Shown: positions 37,376 through 47,560 of the stretch, one piece after another
Numbering within the stretch: the first letter of the stretch is position 1
How the letters are laid out: each line of letters starts with the position of its first letter
DNA from: Megamerina dolium
Taxonomy: Eukaryota; Arthropoda; Insecta; Diptera; Megamerinidae
Direction of reading: 5' to 3'
Assembly (NCBI GenBank): GCA_963854835.1
Contig: OY978527.1
Span: forward strand, 43,908,040 to 43,972,039
Length of the DNA stretch: 64,000 nucleotides
Program-made: the position numbers and the translations under genes
Notes under the pieces: generated by a model
Told to the model about the DNA's origin: nothing
Seen by the model: the letters and a program-made list of their open reading frames with translations, nothing else
Databases searched by the model: none

Positions 37376-39047
37376 ATATTGTTTTAATGTTTTTTTTTTC
37401 TTTTCAACAATAAAGAAAATGTGACAATTCTGTGGACATTAATTGATTCAATCATAATTCGATGAGGTCAAATTTTACAAAAATCCTCCGAACAATAATA
37501 CTTTGATATCAACCCTGCTTTTTGAAGACTTGCTTCATTGCTTCAATTCTTTGCGGTTTTATATACGCCTTATCCCGGAATTGTAAAATTTGTTTCCATC
37601 GTTCAAATTTTCGTATGTATATTCTTTGTATTGCCATTTTTGACTAAATATCATATATTTCTCTACTCTTCTTTCATGCTAACGCCCATCCGTTGTCTTG
37701 TGTTATGTAATTTGTTTTAATTGATTCTATTACCTTATCAAATATTAATTATTTTGCCTATATTCTTTATGGCTACCTAATAAAAAAAAAAGTCCCTTGT
37801 GAATTGTGCTATCCGTAGAAACTTGCATGCATTCTTTTTACCATAAATATTTTTGTGGTATTTTCAATTAGAATTGTACAATTACTACTCTCTCTTTCTG
37901 ATAATAAGAACAAATTCTCTGTACTCTTCTTCATTGCATTAATTTCTAATGTAATGTTGTAAGAAAATAATTAAAATTGATATACTCATTAAATATACTC
38001 ATATGTGTATACCTCTATAATTAGAAATTAGCCACTGCTATGCTTTCATTTGGTAATGTACGTATACTAATAATGTAATATGAAGATTAAGTGATTTTCG
38101 TGATTATTGATGATATTACGTACATTATAACACACACTCAATTTTGAGATATTGTATTACGTATTTAGTATTGTTATTTGATTATTAGTTATTTACGAAT
38201 GACGCTTCGTGCTGTTATTTCTAGATGCAAACTTTCACATTTAAATAAACTTTTCTAACAACAAACGAAAAAAATGCATAGAACAACTTTAGCCTTCACC
38301 AGCAATGCCTAATTGTAAATTGTAGCAGAAAAAACCAAAAAAAAAAAACAAAAATAATAATAGATATCGTGCCAAAATGCCAAAGGATAATGAAATTTAT
38401 AATATTGACGCTCCTTCGCGCACACAATTCATCGAGTGTGAATTACACTAAATTTAATTTGGAAAATTGAATTCGCATACGGATACAAATCGAATTGAAT
38501 TTGTATTCCACATTTGCAATTGCATTGCTGCGTAATGGTGATGAGTTACCTTCATAAAATCAACACAGCAATGCGGACGACGGTGCATTTGATAAATGCT
38601 CTGAATGAATAACCATATGTATACTCGGGCATATGTCAGATCAGGTAGAAGAATTATATAATGGTTGTTGGTATGTACTACATATACATGTGTTTGGCAA
38701 TTGACTTTTGTTTTTCTATCATTTTTTGTTTTTGTTTTTGCTAAATTTATTTGCAGCAATTTAAATTTATTCGATATCAACATTAATTGAACATATTGAA
38801 TAGAATTCAATTAAAATGTATAGTAGAAATAGCATATAGCTTTATACATAAAAACTTATATATTTCGTCATGTTTGTGATGTACAATTGAAATTTAAATT
38901 TAATGAAATTACTCATTTCATTTGGTTTAATTAATCTCATCGGAGATAATCGAATATTTCTTATCTTATTATTTTATTTCTGTATAATTTAATTAGTAGA
39001 ATTACAATACATAATAAAATACTTTCATATACACAATTACCACTTTG
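37376..39047. other. Intergenic, no gene recognised
   Basis: AT-rich. The 118-codon minus frame at 38454-38810 has no recognisable motif and is not accepted. Confidence 0.55.
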
Positions 39048-39052
39048 ATGTT
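39048..39052. repeat. 5-bp target-site duplication of BEL element (left)
   Basis: ATGTT here is repeated at 45196-45200, immediately outside the other LTR. Five bases is a usual BEL/Pao target duplication. Confidence 0.92.
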
Positions 39053-39587
39053 TGTTTCAGCGGGGAGCGAGTGAGAATGCCGGTGGGCTTGCTGCGATGT
39101 GGTGCACTTGCCTACAAGTCGTGTTGGTGGCAGAGGTGTTGATGACAATATCATCTGCTACACACACACAGGATATTATATCGTATGCAAATAATTGAAC
39201 CAATTTGTTGTACAATTGAAAAACACTTCGTTATTTGTAGTTTAGTGTAATCTTTCATTTATTCACAATTTTAAATCACTCGATATAGGGAATAATGTAA
39301 ATATAAATAAGAGTATAGATACGAGAAGAAATATAGAAATGTAATATTAACAAAATTCGCGCACTGTCTTTTTTGGGGTATAAAACGAGAATAAATATAA
39401 AACGGTAGAAAAAGAATATAGGAAAATTAAGAAGAAGAGACAGAGAGAGAGAGAGGGAGAGCGGCAAATAGAAACGAAACGTGATAAAGCGACTGGGGTT
39501 GCCAACTCACTGAAAGTTATAATTTAAAATATAATTAAATAAATTAATAAATTGACAGTGCGCGACATCTGCATTCTGGCGTAGACA
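39053..39587 (-). repeat. 3' LTR of BEL element
   Basis: 535 bp, identical to 44661-45195 except one base. On the element strand it carries a (GA/CT)-rich stretch and an AATAAA motif (complement of 39258-39263) that could be the poly(A) signal. Confidence 0.95.
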
Positions 39588-39602
39588 TTCCGCCCCCCTT
39601 GC
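39588..39602 (-). promoter_or_regulatory. Polypurine tract of BEL element
   Basis: On the minus strand GCAAGGGGGGCGGAA directly precedes the 3' LTR, where plus-strand DNA priming occurs in LTR elements. Confidence 0.7.
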
Positions 39603-40546
39603 AGGGTTACTGCAAAAGAGACGGAACTTCAACCAGTCAAATAGATTAGAGAGAGTAAGAGAGAGAGAAGATCACAAATCAAAAGAAATTAAATTAAAGT
39701 TAATATGAGAAATATAACTGAGAGTGAATATAAAAAAATCAATATAAATAAAGTAGTAACAGAAATTCTAGTAAACTTAATGAAGAAAAGCAATTAAGAA
39801 TAGTAGTAATCATCGAAGAAGAAATGTTTAAATGAATTAAAAAAGAGGGAACTTAATAATAGTACATTCAATTCATTCTATTCTTAAATTAAATCTTAAT
39901 CCATGAAATCTTAAATTTTCATATGTAATTCTTTCTGAGTTCGACAGGAAAAGCCGGAGTGATTTTGTTCAAACACGTAAATATAATGTGGGTAGAACAT
40001 TGAATAATATTCACGTTTAAATCGTAAATTTTCGGGAGAAATATGTGGGAATTAATGTTGATTGTTGTTCCGTATTGATCGATGAATGTTGATTGCTGAC
40101 AAATGTTGATTGTAGAGTGCTTTCCAATGTTGATTGGTGTATTTCTCGGGATTGTATCACTCCATCTCAGGTGGATAGATTCTATAAGGGCTGGTCGTAG
40201 ACCAGATCAAGGGTTTCGAAAAGTCAACGTAGTTGACAAACCTCGAGCTCGTGACACGTTTTAAACTCGGATAGAATCTGCGTGTCTTGGGTTCGTGATG
40301 ACTCAGCTCATGAATATGTAGCAAATAATGTGAAAATAACACATGGGATTATTCATACGCATATACACTATGCCAGTGCATAGTTCCATCGAAGCTTCGT
40401 AGAAGCTCGGGAATTAAATCGGGCAGTTACAGTGAACTGAACCATGTGAGAGAGGGATGCGTATGACGGTCAGTATCGTGTAATCTGACAAAACGTTGCT
40501 ACATAATACGGGTGTGGCATCAGAGGCTCAAGCCACAATCTTCAAA
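39603..40546 (-). other. Non-coding 3' part of BEL element
   Basis: No reverse transcriptase or integrase motif on either strand. Several copies of AATGTTGATT occur at about 40050-40136. The minus frame at 40157-40342 is not recognisable. This is where pol would continue in a complete element. Confidence 0.6.
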
Positions 40547-43291
40547 TCACCTTTTACGTGACAACAATTTCGGGGTGCCAATATTAGGCGGGATCGTATG
40601 TATTGTCATGCAAGTAGAAGTCCTCTCGTTGATTGATCGAGCCTTTTTCGGGGAGTGATGCGCAAAACTCGATAATCCGTTGAATATCGTTGTACGGGAA
40701 GTATTACGTGTGGTAAGTACCTTTGACGGGAGTTGTCGCGTTGTTATGTACGATTTGTAAAATCGACCTTTAGACGCTGATCTCGGGTCATGCCGCGCTC
40801 TGTGAAGCAGGGAGTGATGTTGCTTCCCACAAAGCCGGCATGAAAACTTACTATAGCACTTAGCTAAAGTATGTGAGGTGGCCAGGCAGTTGATGCAAAT
40901 CTTGTTCTGACGCACAAAGAGTATTCTCTCTTCAACTGTACGGTTTGAGAACTCAGCACATTGTCGTACGAGGTGCATGCCTCTACATAACAGGCAGCAT
41001 GTCTTCGTGAGAGTAGTGTTGAATAAATTTACATGTTGAGTCATTGTGCTAGTGTTGTGACAATTGGAGTCCTTACTACCGTTGTTGTCTGTTTTCTGCT
41101 CATCACATTGTACATTAGGGGAACTTTCTGGGGGTTGGATACAAGAAGACGAGCACGATGTATGGGACTGCGATTTCGGAAGACGACCGGTGACTATCCA
41201 TCCAAAAACTGTATTTTGAGCAATCAAACTTCCGAGAATGCCTTTTCTAATATCTTCTAAGATTAGCGACGGGTAGATGTCACCACCTAATATCACATCT
41301 ACAGGGGAACTCTTATGTAGATTTTCATCCGCCAATCGTAAATCAGAGAGCTCTTTCCATAAGTTGGCGGATATCGTGTGTGACGGCAGTTCTCCTGTAA
41401 GTTTGTTCAATACAAAAGCATCCACATTTATTGCTACGCTTGGGTCAATTGGGGATCCGATAACCAATGAACACATTTTCGATGAGTGCGCAGTAATGAC
41501 TTTATTTAGGCCGGTTACTGTCGTCCGTACATCGCAAATAGGGAGGCGCATCCTATTTCGCAGCCGCTCGGACATAAATGTAGCTTCCGAACCTGAATCG
41601 ATGAGCGCTCGAGCTGTAAAAGAGGTGTTATGGTACCGAATATGCACTAGAGCTGTTCCCAGGAGCACAGAATGGTTTTGCGTTGGGTGGCTTGTAAAAC
41701 CCAAAGCCATGTCGTGATTTTTCTTTGTAGCGGGTTGTAATTGGGATGCAAATGATTGACGAGATTGCTCCGCTGTCTCTTTAGATGAAGTAGCTGCTGA
41801 GGTATCGTCGTGATGAACTGTAGGTAAATTCTCTGGCCTATGAAGCAGGGAATGGTGCCTCTTTTTGCATGAGGAGCACGTGAATGGGCTCTTACAACGA
41901 CTAGAGTCGTGCGAATTTGCAAAGCAGTTGGTGCACAAATTCTGCTTTCTCACCACATTATACCGTTCTTCTATCGTTAGTTGGTGGAAATCCTGGCAAT
42001 AGCGAAGAGGGTGTGTTTTTCTGCACATTGGGCAGTCACGAGTTATAACGTTGTGGTATGTATTGATTTTCCTGGAAGTCATTGGAGGACTATTCGATCG
42101 CCTGGGGGAGCCGAACCGGCCGGGTTGCCGATTCGATGTTTGGGGGAATTGCCGATTCTGTGGCTGGCTGAGTTGCCGGGAACCACTGCGGATATCCGAG
42201 ACCGATTCTAACGTTTGATATCGCTCGGTTAAGAAGGCGTCGAAATCACTCCACTTAGGGATTTCTCGCTTATTTTTCAAAGACTGCTCCCAAAGACACA
42301 GAGTCGAGTCGGAAATCTTCGTCGAACACAAATAAACGAAAATCGCATCCCACTGAGAGGTGTCGATATTCAGTAGCTTTAGATGGGTAATGCTGTCATT
42401 TATCGTTCGTTGTAATCGTTTTAAGTTAGGGCCGGTTTCGTGAGTTACCGCCTGGAGAGTGAAAAGAGATTTCAACTGTAAGTTGACGAGAATTCTCTTA
42501 TTCTCATACCTCTCCTCGAGATTGTGCCAAGCTAGTTCGAAGCCATCATTAGTCAAGGGAGTAGACTGAATGATGCTATGCGCTTCACCTCGGGTTTTCT
42601 GTAGCAAGTGGTATAATTTTTCCACTGGCGACAGACGGGGGTTATTACGGTATAATGCCGTAAACAAGTCACGAAAACTTGGCCACGATACATAATCGCC
42701 TGAAAAACATGGGGTGTCGCATGGAGGCAGCTGAACAGCGGGAAATGAATGTTCATTATTTATTTTCTCAACGGGTGGATTTGGAATTGCCGGAGAAGAG
42801 GAAACTGCGGGGGATGCCACCTCGAAACTCAGCTCGTGAAGAACAGTCGGAAATGAAGGTTGTCGGGGTATGTTTTCAACGAGAGAAGAGGAAATTGCGG
42901 GGGGTACCACTTCGGATCTCAGCTTGTGAAGAACTGCAGAAAATGAATGTTGATGAGATATGTTTACATCGGGAGCAGGGGGAGTTTCGGGAGACACCAC
43001 CTCAGCGTTCAGTTCATGAAGATGAGCATTAATATTAGAGAGGCACCGGACATACGAGGTGTAACATTTTCTATATACCTCTTTAATTTGGCTAATATCG
43101 ACATCTTCAGCGACTTCCTCTGTTAGAACATTGTGATATGCTGTTCTGCAATCACTCCACAGGGACTGGAATTGCTTTTGCTGTGCTTCCAAGACAAATT
43201 TTTTATGGTTTTCCGGGTTGATGGCATGAAAATTGCTATCAAAATCAATAATATCTTCCACGGCAGCTCTGAAGAGATCGTAAGCTGCCAT
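40547..43291 (-). CDS. BEL/Pao Gag-protease polyprotein with second zinc-knuckle block
   Basis: 914 codons, uninterrupted. Residues 1-95: Gag N-terminus. About 91-186: three degenerate copies of a 30-35-residue unit (LHELNAEVVSP..., LHKLRSEVVPP..., LHELSFEVASP...). About 190-365: the BEL Gag domain (DUF1759 type: FSGDYVSWPSFRDLF; LKSLFTL). 420-485: cysteine/histidine nucleic-acid-binding block (CPMCRKTHPLRYC; CTNCFANSHDSSRC; CSSCKKRHHSLLH). 542-700: retroviral-type aspartic protease (DUF1758 type), active-site motif ALIDSGSEATF at 562-572 and a second motif VDVILGGDIYPSLI at 664-677. 766-831: a second Cys/His block similar to the first but only partly identical (CLLCRGMHLVRQC; CINCLATSHTLAKC; CRLCGKQHHSLLH). 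The stop follows at 914 instead of continuing into reverse transcriptase. A Cys/His block after the protease is unusual; recombination between two relatives is one explanation. Confidence 0.93.
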   Translation of the reverse strand: MAAYDLFRAAVEDIIDFDSNFHAINPENHKKFVLEAQQKQFQSLWSDCRTAYHNVLTEEVAEDVDISQIKEVYRKCYTSYVRCLSNINAHLHELNAEVVSPETPPAPDVNISHQHSFSAVLHKLRSEVVPPAISSSLVENIPRQPSFPTVLHELSFEVASPAVSSSPAIPNPPVEKINNEHSFPAVQLPPCDTPCFSGDYVSWPSFRDLFTALYRNNPRLSPVEKLYHLLQKTRGEAHSIIQSTPLTNDGFELAWHNLEERYENKRILVNLQLKSLFTLQAVTHETGPNLKRLQRTINDSITHLKLLNIDTSQWDAIFVYLCSTKISDSTLCLWEQSLKNKREIPKWSDFDAFLTERYQTLESVSDIRSGSRQLSQPQNRQFPQTSNRQPGRFGSPRRSNSPPMTSRKINTYHNVITRDCPMCRKTHPLRYCQDFHQLTIEERYNVVRKQNLCTNCFANSHDSSRCKSPFTCSSCKKRHHSLLHRPENLPTVHHDDTSAATSSKETAEQSRQSFASQLQPATKKNHDMALGFTSHPTQNHSVLLGTALVHIRYHNTSFTARALIDSGSEATFMSERLRNRMRLPICDVRTTVTGLNKVITAHSSKMCSLVIGSPIDPSVAINVDAFVLNKLTGELPSHTISANLWKELSDLRLADENLHKSSPVDVILGGDIYPSLILEDIRKGILGSLIAQNTVFGWIVTGRLPKSQSHTSCSSSCIQPPESSPNVQCDEQKTDNNGSKDSNCHNTSTMTQHVNLFNTTLTKTCCLLCRGMHLVRQCAEFSNRTVEERILFVRQNKICINCLATSHTLAKCYSKFSCRLCGKQHHSLLHRARHDPRSASKGRFYKSYITTRQLPSKVLTTRNTSRTTIFNGLSSFAHHSPKKARSINERTSTCMTIHTIPPNIGTPKLLSRKR

Positions 43292-44637
43292 CCTTTTAGC
43301 AATTGTAGAATTCCAGATGTAATACGGGATAAAATTTGATAACTATAGAGCGAATTGCTTGCGAATCTGGAGTTATGTTGCCTGTTCGCACGATTTATCA
43401 AAAAATGGGTTGCCAAAATGTGCCCGGCAAGAAGGTAATCCGAAAGACGTAGTCTTAAATAATAAAGTTAAGTGAAACAATTGTGCGAACTTATGAGAAA
43501 TGTGATATTTGTATATAAAAATACACGTATGTAATATGTGTAGGAAAATAACTGCGGGACCGAATAACACTTTGGGAACCACTGTATTGTGCTTTCCGGA
43601 ACTTGTATTATATTATCTCTCACCAAGAAATAAATTATATTATATTTGATCGCACTGTAGCAACTTAGGGTTGAGAGTGACTATTTTTCTCCCTGGGTAT
43701 TTTCCAATAGAAAATAGTATACAATTGTTATGGTTATATTACTTCTAGTTTGAAGTACAATGTACTTATATTTGTTGTTAATGTACAAAACCAAAAAAAG
43801 GGAGAACGATATGTAGTTATAATATAGTACCGCTATACTTATAATCAAATGCAATCGAAGTCAATTCCTTTGTTGCTGCTTATGTATGACAAAAACCTTT
43901 TGCTTACTTTTGGGTGTACTTGTTGTTGATGGTTCATACATATGCACAAATCACAGCAGGTAGATTAAATACAAGTGTTTACAACAACAGTTAATTGCCT
44001 GTGAATTTGAACAAAAAACACTGTTGTTGTCTTTGCATGTAAGCCAAGCAGATTTATATCAAAAAGGGAGAACAAATATTCGTAATATTGGTTTTTATCA
44101 ACAATATATAAATTATTATTATGAGGTGAAAAGCAACAATTTGCATTTGAGAAGTGTGTTATGCCAAACAATATACGATGTATTGTTGCTAGTTTTTGAC
44201 GCCAGATATTCTTGTTAATTTGTAATTAGTGGGAATGCATGTATTATGTATGTACAAATCCAAAACAAAAAAGGCAAAAACAAGGGATCGCCTTTCCCTT
44301 TCTTTTTATTGCTGTGATAAACGATCAATTTATCTTAACTCTCGTAGAGAGATTTGAGATGATATGAGAGGGAGATCTGAGAGGGAGTATCACTTGACGC
44401 AACAACAAATATAGTGATATATTACTGCAGATGATTTGGTTTGATCCAAATTTTAAGATTTTATGATAGCCGGGAGTATAATATACATGTATACGTATCG
44501 GGTTTATGCAATTTATGTATGTATGGATTATGTAAGCAATCACATACGCTTGGAGAGATATATGTATGTGGGTACATAAAATGCATGGAATGCACGTACC
44601 TGGGGTGGCAAGATTTGCTTACCAATCGTTGCGAGCC
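43292..44637 (-). other. Leader region of BEL element
   Basis: 1.35 kb between the primer site and the Gag ATG, without a convincing ORF. This is long for a leader and may contain older inserted sequence. Confidence 0.5.
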
Positions 44638-44656
44638 GATCCGGCTCGAAGGACCA
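44638..44656 (-). promoter_or_regulatory. Primer-binding site, tRNA-Tyr-like
   Basis: Four bases inside the 5' LTR, the minus strand reads TGGTCCTTCGAGCCGGATC. It starts with TGG (pairs with CCA) and its first 16-17 bases are complementary to the 3' end of insect tRNA-Tyr as I remember that sequence. Confidence 0.7.
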
Positions 44657-44660
44657 AAAA

Positions 44661-45195
44661 TGTTTCAGCGGGGAGCGAGTGAGAATGCCGGTGGGCTTGC
44701 TGCGATGTGGTGCACTTGCCTACAAGTCGTGTTGGTGGCAGAGGTGTTGATGACAATATCATCTGCTACACACACACAGGATATTATATCGTATGCAAAT
44801 AATTGAACCAATTTGTTGTACAATTGAAAAACACTTCGTTATTTGTAGTTTAGTGTAATCTTTCATTTATTCACAATTTTAAATCACTCGATATAGGGAA
44901 TAATGTAAATATAAATAAGAGTATAGATACGAGAAGAAATATAGAAATGTAATATTAACAAAATTCGCGCACTGTCTTTTTTGGGGTATAAAACGAGAAT
45001 AAATATAAAACGGTAGAAAAAGAATATAGGAAAATTAAGAAGAAGAGACAGAGAGAGAGAGAGGGAGAGCGGCAAATAGAAACGAAACGTGATAAAGCGA
45101 CTGGGGTTGCCAACTCACTGAAAGTTATAATTTAAAATATAATTAAATAAATTAATAAATTGACAGTGCGCGACATCGGCATTCTGGCGTAGACA
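44661..45195 (-). repeat. 5' LTR of BEL element
   Basis: 535 bp, begins TG and ends CA on the plus strand; the promoter LTR for the minus-strand transcript. Confidence 0.95.
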
Positions 45196-45579
45196 ATGTT
45201 CTTACATTTAAGTAATAATTTGTAGAATTAAATATTGGTATATTTCAGCAATTGCTTTCTTACTCCAATTCACTATTCATTGCCATTGCGAAATTACATC
45301 ATGCATATCCGACTACCCTACAAGCAATATCATGCACATGCAGATGTTATGTACAATATACTATAAATAGAATAAAGTTCACTTTGCTGAAAATGCTAGT
45401 ATTCAGTTTTGAGTGATAAATTAGAGCATATTGCTGATTAAAGTTTCAGCGTTATGCCGTTTTTTTTAGTCAAAATATAAATATGCACAGGACATTGTTT
45501 TATATTTCTTAAAATACTTGTCAAGTGTTTTCAAATTGAAAGAATTACTATTTGATACTTAGATTTTGAGTAGAAGGTA
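45196..45579. other. Flank of BEL element, nothing recognised
   Basis: Begins with the second ATGTT target duplication; otherwise AT-rich. Confidence 0.6.
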
Positions 45580-46195
45580 CGATGGTGAGTCCATAAGTTC
45601 CTTAAAATTTAAATAAGGAACATCCTCTTATCTTCGTACATTTCGTCTCACGTTTCTCCAATTTTTTGAGGCCCACCAAATAATCCGATTTATCGAGTTC
45701 ATTCAAATAGGCGATGACCACTTCGTTCGAATCAAACCTCTTACCGTTGAGCCATTTCTCTATGTTTGGAAATAGAAACTAATCACAAAGGGTTAAATTT
45801 TGGAGAATATACTGGATGAAGGAGCATTTCATAACCTAATTCATCATTGCTACTTTGTCATTGTTACTTCGAACTAATATATGATACTAATGCGACGGTG
45901 GTCGTTTTACGCTTATCAAGGTTATTGATGTGAATGACACCGCACCCACTTTGGCATTCTTCGTTTTCGATTTATCATGAGAAGTCCATTGTCACGACTG
46001 TTCCTTGGACTGTGGTGAGTTATGCTGTATGGCTCAAAAACTCGTTTGTGGTGCAATTGAACATATAGATTTTTTTATTTCAAAATATGCATTCAAAATC
46101 GAAAGCACTGATTTATGGGATAAGCTTGTATTCACTTCCGGTTCGCGTACCTCCCTTCACCCATGGACCACTTTCGAAAGATTTTTTTTTAAATA
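45580..46195 (-). mobile_element. Mariner relic, 3' half
   Basis: The minus strand reads SYFLFPNIEKWLNGKRFDSN and then LNELDKSDYLVGLKKLEKR, the mariner C-terminus after the third catalytic position. The Cys-Asp pair before SYFLFPN is replaced by a stop. Similarity fades toward 46195, and the 5' half is missing or unrecognisable. Confidence 0.65.
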
Positions 46196-46599
46196 AAACG
46201 CATTAAAAAGAATTTATTAACAAAAAATTCTATTTGATACGTAGGTTCGTTTTATGACATTTAATGTTAGATAATCATTTCTTTTAAATGTTGTTCCAAA
46301 CTGGCTCTTACATTCTATGGGTCCAATTTTCTCTCTTTTCGAGCACTTCCAGGACTTTGAGCATATTTTGGGCATTTCGGCTGATATTCCGTTAATTATC
46401 ATGTCTTGTTTGCTTCTAATGCAGAAATTGATTGTGGTTTATCGACATAAAGAAGAGATTTCACATACCCCAATGAAAAACTGGTTCGAAATTTATTGAA
46501 TGTTTCGCGAATAGTGCGTTCAGTTGAACGATTATGAACACCACAAAATAGTCGAAGAGCAGGTATGTAGTACTAGAAATACTAGATTCCTTTCACCCC
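46196..46599. other. Spacer between relics
   Basis: No recognisable coding sequence; short overlapping frames only. Confidence 0.5.
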
Positions 46600-47560
46600 A
46601 AGCTCTGGCGATTCCCACAAAAGTAAATTTGCGCATAAAATTCACTCTTATGTGCCAGAACTTCAAACGCAATTCGTATGCAAATTATGCAATGCCAATC
46701 ACGCATTAAAATATTGCAAAAAATTTAAGAAATATTCCGCGCTGGACCGAATTAAGTTTGTAAAACAAAATAGCCACTGCGAAAACTGTCGCGCCCACAC
46801 TCACCTGAAACCTAATTGCGACAGTAAATACTCTTGTGTGTATTGTCAGCGGAAGCATCACTCTATGCTTCATGTCAGAACCACGTCACATTCTGCACAA
46901 TTAAATAGTAGATCTCCAACTACTATTTCTCAAAAAGTCACTTCAATGTCTGCATTTTCATGCACACATTTACAAGCATGTGATGTGCCAGAGGAACACC
47001 TCAGTTTTTCTAATAGGAAATATAGCACTAAAGTGCTACCTCTATTTCATAGGAAAGTCACTCTCCCAGCTGTACTTATCCCTATAGTGCACTCGGGAAA
47101 AACGTTCACTCTCCGAGCGTTGATTGACCAAGGATCGCAAAAATTCTTTATTTCCTCAAACGTACAAAAGCGAATCCGGGTTCCAATCGAACACTTCTCG
47201 TTCGAAATATCAGGTATGGCAGGAAAAGCTATTGATAACTCAAATAAGCTCTGTTCGTGGACACTAGTTTTTCCTAAAACGGGTCAAAGAATACAATCCA
47301 AAGCAATTGTAATTTTGCAGCTGACCGTGTGAAACAAGCAAATTGGCAAGAACTCGCCAAATTTGACCTCGCTGATCCGAGTTTCCATGTGCCCTCTCAA
47401 ATTGACTTAGTCATTGAAAGTGATTTAATCCCTCAAATACTTTTGAAGGGGCTTCATCATTGTGTTCTCTATTAGCCTGGATCATCAATGGGTCTACAAT
47501 AGTGTCACCGCACTCGACACAAGCTAAAAAGGTTAATGTTAGTTCCCATCGAAGACCTTC
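46600..47560 (+). pseudogene. BEL/Pao Gag-protease fragment, plus strand
   Basis: The open frame 46652-47332 carries a BEL Cys/His block (CKLCNANHALKYC; CENCRAHTHLKPNC; CVYCQRKHHSMLH) and the protease with active-site segment FTLRALIDQGSQKFF. A frameshift at about 47320 leads to WQELAKFDLADPSFHVPSQI and SDLIPQILLKGL, the rest of the protease domain, before stops. No LTRs are found nearby. It is a different lineage from the young element at 39053 (for example LIDQGS instead of LIDSGS) and in the opposite orientation. Confidence 0.82.

Larger units (their letters stand above)
39053..45195 (-). mobile_element. Young non-autonomous BEL/Pao LTR retrotransposon, 6143 bp
   Basis: Two 535-bp LTRs, each TG...CA, bound the element and are flanked by ATGTT duplications. 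The minus-strand order is 5' LTR (44661-45195), tRNA primer site (44638-44656), long leader, Gag-protease ORF (43291-40547), 0.96 kb without coding, purine tract (39588-39602), 3' LTR. The LTRs differ at one position that I could find (T at 39570, G at 45178), which indicates recent insertion. Autonomous BEL elements have another three or more kb of pol (reverse transcriptase, RNase H, integrase), and there is no room for it here. The element must borrow these enzymes from a relative. Confidence 0.93.

Noticed and set aside
38454..38810. 118-codon minus ORF
   Set aside because: No motif, signal peptide or membrane pattern that I recognise, and no splice context; length is possible by chance.
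39276..39467. 63-codon minus ORF, repeated at 44884-45075
   Set aside because: Identical because it lies in both LTRs; low-complexity leucine/serine run from CT-rich LTR sequence.
41277..41717. Plus-strand ORF of 146 codons
   Set aside because: Shadow of the Gag-protease gene on the opposite strand.
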